Assembly: GCF_001612805.1 (NCBI RefSeq)
Contig: NZ_BDBD01000004.1
Coordinates: 1 to 64,000, forward strand
DNA from: Nocardia coubleae NBRC 108252
Lineage (GTDB): Bacteria > Actinomycetota > Actinomycetes > Mycobacteriales > Mycobacteriaceae
DNA: 64,000 bases
Reading direction: 5' to 3'
Shown here: one piece after another, positions 1 through 7,309 of the stretch
Layout of the letters: every line of letters begins with the position of its first letter
Position numbering within the stretch: position 1 is the stretch's first letter
The notes under the pieces: generated by a model
Told to the model about the DNA's origin: nothing
What the model saw: the letters and a program-made list of their open reading frames with translations, nothing else
Databases searched by the model: none
Position numbers and translations under genes: made by a program

Positions 1-8
1 GCGGTCAT

Positions 9-215
9 GGCGGACTTAAGTGGTGCCGTGTGGCTGGGTGTGCGGTAGGTGGCGGACTTAAGTGGCGCCGTGTCCTGGGAGTGCGGTAGGTGGCGCACTC
101 GAGTGGTGCCGTGTAGCTGGGTGCGCGGTAGGTGGCGGACTCGAGTGGCGCCGTGTCCTGGGAGTGCGGTAGGTGGCGCACTCGAGCAGTGCCGTGTGAC
201 CGGGAATGCTCACAT
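9..215. repeat. Five-copy 41/42-bp tandem repeat with conserved palindromic core
   Basis: Five head-to-tail units start at 9, 51, 92, 134 and 175, with lengths 42, 41, 42, 41 and 41. Units 1 and 3 resemble each other and units 2 and 4 resemble each other, so the array also has an 83-bp period. Each unit carries GGCGG/C followed by a palindrome: ACTTAAGT in units 1-2 and ACTCGAGT in units 3-4, with CTCGAG kept in unit 5. Both central bases change together from TA to CG, so symmetry is preserved. The array ends about 50 bp before the methyltransferase start. It may be a cluster of protein-binding sites or simple minisatellite expansion. Confidence 0.85.
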
Positions 216-268
216 GGCGGATTGGGGGGAGATTCGCAGCTGGTTGTTGGGGCGGGCACAATCGGCGG

Positions 269-1066
269 ATGGGTATTACCGGGTCTGTCGATGTGGTTGC
301 TGCTTTGCGGCGCGCGGGGTGTGTGTTCGCCGAAGACGAGGGGGCGTTGCTGATCGAGGCGGCGGGTGCTGATTCAGTGCGGCTCGATGAGCTTGTGGCG
401 CAGCGGGTTTCGGGGGTGCCGCTCGAATATCTGTTGGGCTGGGTGGAGTTTCGTGGGGTGCGGGTCGGGGTGCGGGCGGGGGTGTTCGTGCCGCGTCAGC
501 GGACGGCGTTTCTGGTCGAGCAGGCGCTGCGGGACGTGACGGCGGAGTCGGTTCGTATCGTCGATTTGTGTTGCGGTTGTGGGGCACTCGGGCTCACGGC
601 CGCCACGGAACTGACCGGGCGTGGATGTTCGGTCGAGTTGGTTGCCGCGGATATCGATCCGGTGGCGGTGGCGTGTGCGCGCGAGAATCTGGCTGCGCTG
701 GACGCACCCGTCTACGAGGGTGACCTCTTCGACGCGCTCCCCACCGAGTTGCGCGGGCACGTCGACGTACTCCTCGCGAACACCCCGTATGTGCCGAGCG
801 CCCGCATCGCCGATCTGCCGCCCGAGGCGCGCGAGCACGAACCACTCGTCGCCCTCGACGGTGGCGACGACGGCCTCGCCGTATTCCGCCGGGTCGCCGA
901 GGGGGCGGCGGAGTGGCTGGCGCCTGGCGGCTCCGTATACGTGGAAACCGGGACGGGGCAGGTGGATTCGGCGCTGACCGTGCTTCGCGAACACGGACTG
1001 GCACCCCGGGTCGAGCATTCCGAGGAGTACTACGCCACCGTGGTGATCGGCACCCGTCGGGACTGA
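269..1066 (+). CDS. PrmC-related (glutamine-N5) methyltransferase
   Basis: A class I SAM-dependent methyltransferase of the PrmC/HemK-related branch, probably methylating a glutamine in a protein; the substrate is not known for this branch. The product is 265 aa. The N-terminal helical part contains the PrmC-like VSGVPLEYLLGW segment. The SAM-binding motif is VDLCCGCGALGL, followed by VAADIDPVAV. The catalytic NPPY motif reads NTPYVP, as in the actinobacterial PrmC-related family rather than true release-factor PrmC. I chose the ATG at 269 because family similarity begins there; an upstream GTG/ATG stretch runs into the repeat array. The first 350 nt are unusually G/T-rich on the coding strand. 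It is convergent with the SDR gene. Confidence 0.85.
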   Translation: MGITGSVDVVAALRRAGCVFAEDEGALLIEAAGADSVRLDELVAQRVSGVPLEYLLGWVEFRGVRVGVRAGVFVPRQRTAFLVEQALRDVTAESVRIVDLCCGCGALGLTAATELTGRGCSVELVAADIDPVAVACARENLAALDAPVYEGDLFDALPTELRGHVDVLLANTPYVPSARIADLPPEAREHEPLVALDGGDDGLAVFRRVAEGAAEWLAPGGSVYVETGTGQVDSALTVLREHGLAPRVEHSEEYYATVVIGTRRD

Positions 1067-1076
1067 GCAGACACAA

Positions 1077-1114
1077 CGATGCCCCCGCCGACCATCAGGC
1101 CGACGAGGGCATCG
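1077..1114. terminator. Possible bidirectional hairpin between convergent genes
   Basis: An 8-bp inverted repeat, CGATGCCC and GGGCATCG, lies 10 bp after the methyltransferase stop and just before the SDR stop. The loop is long (22 nt) and there is no T-tract, so this is a modest call. Confidence 0.4.
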
Positions 1115-1120
1115 CGACCG

Positions 1121-1948
1121 CTACTTACGTCCGGTGAACTGATCCATCGAGTGGTACACACCGACCGCGTTGAGGTACAGATCGCGGATCTTGATCGGCA
1201 GCAGGCCGGTGAGCGCGCGGTTCATCCGCGAGGTCCACGGCAACACCACCAGGGCGCCGCCGTTCTTCATCTCCCGCCAGGAGGTGTCGACGACGTCGTT
1301 CTGCTCGAGCATGGGGGTGAACAGGATGCCCTTGGCGCCGTCGAACATGCCGGTGTTGATGTAGGTGGGACAGACCGTGGTCACCTTCACGTGGTGGTGG
1401 CCGGCCTGCTCGAGCTCGAGCCGCACCGAATCCGACCAGCCCAGCGCCGCCCACTTCGACGCCGCGTACACCGCCATGCGCGGGTTGGCGACCAGACCGG
1501 CCGAGGACGCGATGTTGAGGATGCGCGCCTGACCGGCACCGGCCACCATGCCGGGCAGGAACTCGAGGGTGACGTACATCGGGGCCAGCGAGTTGATCGC
1601 CATGGTCTTGTCGATGTCGGCGCGGTTCTCGGTTTCCCAGAAGTAGGTGTTGCCGCGCACGATCCCGGCATTGTTGACCAGGATGTCGATGCCGCCGATC
1701 TCCTTGCGCACCGCCTCGGCGTTCTCTCGGATGGAATCCTGCGACGACACATCGACCACATACTGATGCACCTTGCCGCCCTGCGCGGACAGCTGCGCGG
1801 CAGTCTCGCGCAAGGCGATCTCGTTGATGTCCCACAGCACCACCGCGTCGGCGCCCTCACGCACCGCGTGCTCGGCGAACAGCTTGCCCAGACCCATGGC
1901 GGCGCCGGTGACCAGCACCCGCTTGCCCGCGACCGATTCCATCTTCAT
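1121..1948 (-). CDS. SDR family oxidoreductase
   Basis: A classical short-chain dehydrogenase/reductase of 275 aa using NAD(P)H. The cofactor motif TGAAMGLG is at residues 14-21, NNAG at 92-95, and the catalytic Ser148, Tyr161 and Lys165 sit in NIASS and YAASK. The C-terminal 40 residues extend the core fold, as in mycobacterial SDRs of lipid or steroid metabolism. The start at 1948 is 30 nt after the stop of the aldehyde dehydrogenase gene on the same strand, so the two probably form an operon (alcohol/aldehyde/acid oxidation). The substrate cannot be told from sequence. Confidence 0.92.
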   Translation of the reverse strand: MKMESVAGKRVLVTGAAMGLGKLFAEHAVREGADAVVLWDINEIALRETAAQLSAQGGKVHQYVVDVSSQDSIRENAEAVRKEIGGIDILVNNAGIVRGNTYFWETENRADIDKTMAINSLAPMYVTLEFLPGMVAGAGQARILNIASSAGLVANPRMAVYAASKWAALGWSDSVRLELEQAGHHHVKVTTVCPTYINTGMFDGAKGILFTPMLEQNDVVDTSWREMKNGGALVVLPWTSRMNRALTGLLPIKIRDLYLNAVGVYHSMDQFTGRK

Positions 1949-1978
1949 GTGCTACCTACCCCTGCTCGTTCGTGCGCG

Positions 1979-3553
1979 CTACTTCTGGCGCAGCGTCTTC
2001 ATGGCACCGAGAACCAGCGTCATCGTCTTGGCCCACAGCTGCTCGGACATCCCGGGCAGCGGCCCGATCGGCAGCACGCGCTGCACCGCGACGGTCTGGG
2101 TGTCGACGTACTTCAGCAGGCCCTCGGGTCCGTGGCGACGGCCCTGACCCGAGATCCCGAGACCACCCGAGGGTGCGTCGATGCTGCCCCACGCGGCGGC
2201 GAAGCCGTCGTTGACGTTCACCGATCCGGCGTTGATCCGTGCCGCGACCTCGCGGGCCCGGTCCACGTCGCGGCTCCACACGCTGGCGTTGAGGCCGTAG
2301 GCGGTGTCGTTGGCCGCCTCGATGGCGTCTTCGTCGGAGTCCACCTTGTAGACCGAGACGACCGGGCCGAAGGTCTCCTCGCGGTAGACCGTCATGCCGG
2401 GAGCCACGTCGACGAGCACGGTCGGCTCGTAGAAGTAGGGGCCGAGGTCGGGGCGGGGACGGCCACCGGCGAGTACCTTGGCGCCCTTGGCGACCGCGTC
2501 GTCCACGTGGGCGGTGACGGTGTCGAGCTGGCGCTGGAAGGTCAGCGAACCCATGTCGCGGCTGTAGTCGAGCTCGCCGCCGAGCGACATGTTCTTGACG
2601 TTGCCGACGAATTCGGCGACGAACTGGTCGTAGACCGAGGCGTCGACGTAGATGCGTTCCATCGATTCACACAGCTGGCCGGCCGAGGAGAAGCACGCGC
2701 GCACAGCCACTTTCGCGGCCTTGGACACGTCGGCGTCGGCGAGCACGAGCAGCGGGTTCTTGCCGCCGAGCTCGAGCGAGTAGCCGATCAGGCGTTCACC
2801 CGCCTGCTGGGCGATGGTGCGGCCGGTGGCGCTGGAACCGGTGTAGTCGACGTAGTCGGCGCGGGCGATCACGTCGCCGCCGATCTCGCGGCCGCGACCG
2901 AGCACCGCCTGCCACAGCCCGCGCGGCAGACCCGCGCGCTCGGCGGCGTCGATGGCCCACAGGGCCGACAGCGCGGTCTGGTTGTCGGGGCGCGCGATCA
3001 CGGCGTTGCCCGCGATCAGGGCGGGCAGGGCATCGGAGGCCGACAGGGCGAGGGGGTAGTTCCATGGCGAGATGACCGCGACGACGCCCTTGGGGCGGTT
3101 GTGCACATCGACGGCGGTGAGCACCGGGAGCACACCGCGCGGCTTGCGGTCGGCCAGCAGTTTGGGGGCGACGGCGGCGTAGTAGCGCGAGTTCAGCGCG
3201 ACATCGGCGACCTCGTCGAAGGCGTGCGGGCGCGACTTGCCCGTCTCGGTCTGCACGATGTCGAGCACGGTCTCCTGCTCGGCGAGCACGATGTCGTGGA
3301 AGCGGCGGATGATCTCGACGCGCTGCTTGACCGGCACCTTGGCCCAATCGCGCTGCGCGTGCCGGGCGACGGCGAACGCGCGGTCGATATCGGCGACCGA
3401 GGACTGGGGCAGGTCACCGATCTTGTGGCCGGTGGCGGGAGCGAAGACCTCGACCGACGGTGCGCCACCGGCGACGGCCCGGTCGAACAGAGGCTTGACC
3501 AGCGTTTTCGGCAGCGCGGTCGGTTCGGCGGTCAATTCAGGGGCGGTCGTCAT
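1979..3553 (-). CDS. gabD2: Succinic-semialdehyde dehydrogenase family (GabD2-like)
   Basis: An NAD(P)-dependent aldehyde dehydrogenase of 524 aa, close in length and layout to M. tuberculosis GabD2. It shows PWNYP with the oxyanion Asn165, the general base Glu261 in LELGGKNP, and the catalytic Cys295 in AGQLC. The C-terminal tail is hydrophobic and ends in basic residues. Expected reaction: succinate semialdehyde (or a related aldehyde) to the acid. It is the first gene of a minus-strand unit with the SDR gene and faces away from a TetR regulator that probably controls both. The family is certain; the exact substrate is inferred. Confidence 0.88.
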   Translation of the reverse strand: MTTAPELTAEPTALPKTLVKPLFDRAVAGGAPSVEVFAPATGHKIGDLPQSSVADIDRAFAVARHAQRDWAKVPVKQRVEIIRRFHDIVLAEQETVLDIVQTETGKSRPHAFDEVADVALNSRYYAAVAPKLLADRKPRGVLPVLTAVDVHNRPKGVVAVISPWNYPLALSASDALPALIAGNAVIARPDNQTALSALWAIDAAERAGLPRGLWQAVLGRGREIGGDVIARADYVDYTGSSATGRTIAQQAGERLIGYSLELGGKNPLLVLADADVSKAAKVAVRACFSSAGQLCESMERIYVDASVYDQFVAEFVGNVKNMSLGGELDYSRDMGSLTFQRQLDTVTAHVDDAVAKGAKVLAGGRPRPDLGPYFYEPTVLVDVAPGMTVYREETFGPVVSVYKVDSDEDAIEAANDTAYGLNASVWSRDVDRAREVAARINAGSVNVNDGFAAAWGSIDAPSGGLGISGQGRRHGPEGLLKYVDTQTVAVQRVLPIGPLPGMSEQLWAKTMTLVLGAMKTLRQK

Positions 3554-3616
3554 TGTCGGCCCTTCTCCTCACCAGGTGGTCGCGCGGTGCAGGCGCGGAT
3601 ATTCGGCTATTTGCTG

Positions 3617-3628
3617 AACACTAGTGTT
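3617..3628. promoter_or_regulatory. Perfect 12-bp palindrome, likely TetR operator
   Basis: AACACTAGTGTT is a perfect palindrome in the AT-rich centre of the 144-bp region between the divergent aldehyde dehydrogenase and TetR genes. Position and symmetry fit an operator bound by the adjacent regulator and controlling both promoters. Confidence 0.7.
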
Positions 3629-3697
3629 AGATTAATGCGTGGGCCCGGGTTCGTGTCAAGCTTTCGGCAGCGAGTTCGCCGACGGAGTGGAGGTGCG

Positions 3698-4378
3698 ATG
3701 ACCGAGGAGGCGACGTCGGTGCGTCGCGGTAGGCCACCGCAGACCCAGGAGCAGGCCGAGGAAGTGCGGGCCCGGATCGTCGAGGCGACCGCGGCGGTGT
3801 TCGCGCGCAACGGTTCGCGCGGGTTGAGCGTCGCCCAGATCATCGAGCAGGCGGGTCTGGCGCGGCCGACCTTCTACCGGTACTTCAGCAATGCCGCCGA
3901 GCCGTTGCGCGCGGTGCTCGACGCGAGCAACGACGGGCTGGTCGGTGGGATCAGCGCGGCGCTGGCCGGGACCGACGAGCCGGTGCAGTTGGGCATCCGG
4001 CTCATCGACGCCTATGTGGACTGGGCGCGCGGGCACGGTGCGATGCTGCGGCCGTTGTTCGCCGAGTTGCACGATCCGGGTTCGCCGGTGTCGGCCTATC
4101 GCGAACGCGCGCTCGACGACATCCGGGATCTGGTGCGCAAGACGTTCGGCGAGCTCGGCCGTACGGTGCCCGCTCCGCTGGATCTGGACGCGGCGCTGCA
4201 CGTGTGCGAGTACGTGGTGTACCGGCTCACGGCCGATGCCGAGCCGGGCAGCGATCCTGACCCGATCCTGGTGTCGGAGGCGAGGGTGACCATGATCCGC
4301 ATCCTGCTGGTCACCCTCGGCACCCGCGACGACCTCGCCTACGCGATGGAACTGCCCGGTCTGTTCCCGGATTCCTGA
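3698..4378 (+). CDS. TetR/AcrR family transcriptional regulator
   Basis: A 226-aa repressor. The N-terminal TetR helix-turn-helix lies at about residues 25-65 (segment LSVAQIIEQAG followed by RPTFYRYF). The C-terminal domain is a helical ligand-binding domain of unknown ligand. The ATG at 3698 has a good Shine-Dalgarno site (GGAGG, 3689-3693). It is divergent from the aldehyde dehydrogenase/SDR pair and probably represses it, with a ligand such as an aldehyde, alcohol or acyl-CoA. Its 3' end overlaps the 3' end of the convergent EamA gene by 40 nt. Confidence 0.92.
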   Translation: MTEEATSVRRGRPPQTQEQAEEVRARIVEATAAVFARNGSRGLSVAQIIEQAGLARPTFYRYFSNAAEPLRAVLDASNDGLVGGISAALAGTDEPVQLGIRLIDAYVDWARGHGAMLRPLFAELHDPGSPVSAYRERALDDIRDLVRKTFGELGRTVPAPLDLDAALHVCEYVVYRLTADAEPGSDPDPILVSEARVTMIRILLVTLGTRDDLAYAMELPGLFPDS

Positions 4379-5286
4379 GTACGCTGCGGGCGGCTCGCCG
4401 CGACGAGCGCGACCGACAGCAATGCCGCACCGAGCCAGCCCATCGGCGACAGGCGTTCGGCGAGCACCAGCACCGCCAGCAGGGTGCCGGTGAGTGGCTC
4501 GAGCAGGGCGAGCAGGGCGCCTGTTCCCGCGCCGACACCGGTGAGACCGCGGAAGTACAGCGTGTATGCGATCGCGGTGGGGAACAGTCCGAGCGCGAGA
4601 ATCGTCACCACCGAGCCGGGGGCGAGATCGACGGCTCGGGTGGTGAGAACGGCCGGGACGGCGAGCGCGATCGCGCCGATGGTGAATCCGACTCCGGTGG
4701 CAGTCACCGGGTCCAGGCCCGGCACCTCGGCCGCCGAGACCAGTGTGAGCAGCGCGAACGCCGATGCCGCGGCGACGGCGAGCGCCGCACCGATCAGCAC
4801 CCCGGAACCGCCCGCACCCGGAGTTCCGACCAGCAGGACGAGGCCGAGGAGTGCGAGGGCGATGCCTGCCGCGCGGCCTGTATCGAGGCGTTGTCGGCCG
4901 GTGACGTATTCGAGCCCGGCGACGATCACCGGGGACATGCCGATGGTGAGCAGCGTCGCCAGGCTCACCGACGACAGCGCCACGGCACCGAAATAGCAGC
5001 CCTGGAAAATCGGCGCGAGCAGGGCGATCGCGGCGATGCGACGCCAGGCTGGTCCACCGCGCGGTATCGCGCGCCGGGTGAGCACGCACAGCCCGAGCAG
5101 CAGCAGGCCGCCGACCGCCAGCCGCACAGCGGCGACCGCAACCGGTGACAGTCCCGTCCCGCGCTGGACCACAGTGCCGAGCAGTCCGCCGGTCCCCCAC
5201 AGGATGCCCGCGAGAACGAGTTCGGTGATGCCTGCCCGGCGGAGTGCGGTGGGCCGGGACGCTCGCCCGGCGAGAAGAGAAGACAT
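4339..5286 (-). CDS. EamA/DMT family transporter
   Basis: A drug/metabolite exporter of 315 aa with about ten transmembrane helices and two EamA repeats (for example residues 24-135 and 145-280). The ATG at 5286 is preceded by AGGAG seven bases upstream on the minus strand, which decides it over an in-frame ATG at 5340. It probably exports amino acids or small metabolites. The gene stands alone between TetR (convergent, overlapping by 40 nt) and a divergent two-component system. Confidence 0.88.
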   Translation of the reverse strand: MSSLLAGRASRPTALRRAGITELVLAGILWGTGGLLGTVVQRGTGLSPVAVAAVRLAVGGLLLLGLCVLTRRAIPRGGPAWRRIAAIALLAPIFQGCYFGAVALSSVSLATLLTIGMSPVIVAGLEYVTGRQRLDTGRAAGIALALLGLVLLVGTPGAGGSGVLIGAALAVAAASAFALLTLVSAAEVPGLDPVTATGVGFTIGAIALAVPAVLTTRAVDLAPGSVVTILALGLFPTAIAYTLYFRGLTGVGAGTGALLALLEPLTGTLLAVLVLAERLSPMGWLGAALLSVALVAASRPQRTQESGNRPGSSIA

Positions 5287-5527
5287 GAAAGCTCCTGCGA
5301 CAGAAGGAATGAGTGGTCGCGAGAAGCGAGGTGCGGACATGCGGAACCGCTGTGCCGTCGACCCGACGGCGGGGCCTGCCGACCCGCGCGGCGCGCGGGG
5401 GCACCTCGCTCAGGAGGTGGGCGGCGGGGTGCAGCGGAAACGCGGGTTCACCCGGCCGAGGGTACTCCACACACAATCTCCACATTTGGCGACGGAACCC
5501 TCCACACCCGGTCGCTAGGGTCGCAGC

Positions 5528-6217
5528 ATGGAACTCAGTGGGGGTACGGCGCGGCGGGTCCTCGTCGTCGACGACGAGGTGACGATCGCCGAGTCGGTGG
5601 CGGCGCGTTTGCGCGCCGAGGGATTCACCGTGGATCTGGCGCACGACGGTCCGGCGGCCGTGGCCGCCGCGGCGGCGGGGGAACCGGATCTGGTGGTGCT
5701 CGATGTGATGCTGCCCGGCTTCGACGGTCTCGAGGTGTGCCGACGGATCCAGGCCGAGCGTTCGGTTCCGGTGCTGATGCTCACCGCGCGCACCGACGAG
5801 ACCGACCAGCTGATCGGGCTCGGCGTCGGCGCCGACGACTATCTGACCAAGCCGTTCTCCATGCGGGTGCTTGCCGCCCGGGTGCACGCGCTGCTGCGGC
5901 GGGTGGAGCGGGCCGCGGACCGGGGTGACAGCAGCATCGTCGTCGGTGATCTGCGGATCGACCTCGCCGAGCGCCGGGTGTGGCGGGGCGAGACCGAAGC
6001 ACGGCTCACCCCGCTGGAATTCGATCTGCTCACCCGGTTGGCGCAGCGGCCGCGTGCGGTGCTGGCCAGGGAGCGGTTGCTGGAGGACATCTGGGACTGG
6101 TCGGACGCGGCGGGCACCCGGGCGGTGGATTCGCACGTGAAAGCGTTGCGGCGCAAGCTCGGTGCCGACCTCATCCGCACCGTGCACGGTGTCGGCTACG
6201 CCCTGGACGCACGATGA
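5528..6217 (+). CDS. OmpR/PhoB-family response regulator
   Basis: 229 aa. The receiver domain has the acidic pair Asp15-Asp16, phospho-acceptor Asp59 (LVVLDVMLPG), Thr86 and Lys108. The C-terminal winged-helix DNA-binding domain (about 135-228) ends in VDSHVKALRRKLG and the RTVHGVGYAL signature. The stop overlaps the start of the sensor kinase gene (ATGA), so the pair is translationally coupled. Targets are not evident; the neighbouring DUF4173 gene or the divergent transporter are candidates. Confidence 0.95.
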   Translation: MELSGGTARRVLVVDDEVTIAESVAARLRAEGFTVDLAHDGPAAVAAAAAGEPDLVVLDVMLPGFDGLEVCRRIQAERSVPVLMLTARTDETDQLIGLGVGADDYLTKPFSMRVLAARVHALLRRVERAADRGDSSIVVGDLRIDLAERRVWRGETEARLTPLEFDLLTRLAQRPRAVLARERLLEDIWDWSDAAGTRAVDSHVKALRRKLGADLIRTVHGVGYALDAR

Positions 6218-7239
6218 GTGTGCCGACCGCGCTGGACCGGATTGCCGACCGGTTGCCCCGCCCGCTCGACCCGCTGCGCTCGATCAAGCTGAAACTCGCT
6301 GTGCTGATGGTGTGTTCGGGTGCGGTGGCGTTCGCCTACTTCTGGTTCCGGATCGGCTGGTTGCCGACGTTCACCACCCTCACCGCCATGTTCATCGCGT
6401 TGGTCACCTCGCAGATCCTCGCGCACGGCATCACCCGGCCACTGCGTGAGATGACGGCAGCGGCCCGGCGAATGGCGCAGGGCGACTACAGTTTCCGGGT
6501 GCGAGCGTCGTCGCGGGACGAGGTGGGCCAGCTGGCGACCGCGTTCAATCAGATGGCCGCCGATCTGGCCGCCGCCGACCGGCAGCGCCGCGATCTCATC
6601 GCGAACGTGTCGCACGAATTGCGCACACCGGTCACCGCGCTGCACGCCGTCCTGGAGAACATCGTCGACGGGGTGAGCGACCCCGACCCGGCCACCCTGC
6701 GCACCGCGCTGGCACAGACCGAACGGCTCGGGTTGCTCGTCGCCGAACTCCTCGACCTGTCGAGCATCGAGGCGGGGGCCAGTCCCCTGGATCGTGAAAC
6801 CCTGCCGCTGACAACACTTCTGACCGAGGCCATTGCCGAGGCCGAGGTGATGACGGCCGCGCTCGGTCGCGGGGTGCGGTTCACCACGACGGTCGAACCG
6901 GCCGACGCGGTGGTCCTCGGCGACCGCGCCCGCCTGCACCAGGTGCTGTTCAACCTCCTCGACAACGCCGCCCGGCACGGGCCCGCCGGCGGTGAGGTAC
7001 GCGTGACCGCCCGCGCAGGTGTCGACACGGTGGTACTCGAGATCCAGGACGACGGCCCCGGCATCCCGGAAGCCGACCGCGCCACCGTCTTCGACCGTTT
7101 CACCCGGGGCGGGCGCACCGACGGCGGCGGTACCGGGCTCGGCCTCGCCATCGCCCGCTGGGTCGTCGACCTGCACGGCGGCACGATCGCGGTGGCCGAC
7201 CCCGGCTCGCGCATCCGGGTAGTCCTGCCCACTTCCTGA
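6214..7239 (+). CDS. Two-component sensor histidine kinase
   Basis: 341 aa. Two closely spaced transmembrane helices (about 27-47 and 50-70) leave almost no extracellular loop, so it likely senses membrane or cytoplasmic cues. They are followed by a HAMP domain (about 70-125), the HisKA box with His134 in VSHELRTP, and an HATPase domain with the N box FNLLDNAARHG, DDGPGIP and GTGLGLAI. It overlaps the upstream response regulator by 4 nt and forms an operon with it. Confidence 0.95.
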   Translation: MSVPTALDRIADRLPRPLDPLRSIKLKLAVLMVCSGAVAFAYFWFRIGWLPTFTTLTAMFIALVTSQILAHGITRPLREMTAAARRMAQGDYSFRVRASSRDEVGQLATAFNQMAADLAAADRQRRDLIANVSHELRTPVTALHAVLENIVDGVSDPDPATLRTALAQTERLGLLVAELLDLSSIEAGASPLDRETLPLTTLLTEAIAEAEVMTAALGRGVRFTTTVEPADAVVLGDRARLHQVLFNLLDNAARHGPAGGEVRVTARAGVDTVVLEIQDDGPGIPEADRATVFDRFTRGGRTDGGGTGLGLAIARWVVDLHGGTIAVADPGSRIRVVLPTS

Positions 7240-7309
7240 CTCACGCACATCACCACCCCCCGTCCACTGGTCCCGGGGGTGGACGAGCACACCTATCTCG
7301 AGGGGAAAC

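Noticed and set aside
9..215. Array considered as a CRISPR
   Set aside because: The units are contiguous without unique spacers, and no cas gene is present.
1079..3697. Very long open frame on the plus strand, continuous with the TetR gene
   Set aside because: It is antisense to the SDR and aldehyde dehydrogenase genes, which have complete catalytic motifs. High GC leaves antisense frames open. The TetR protein starts at 3698 with its own ribosome site.
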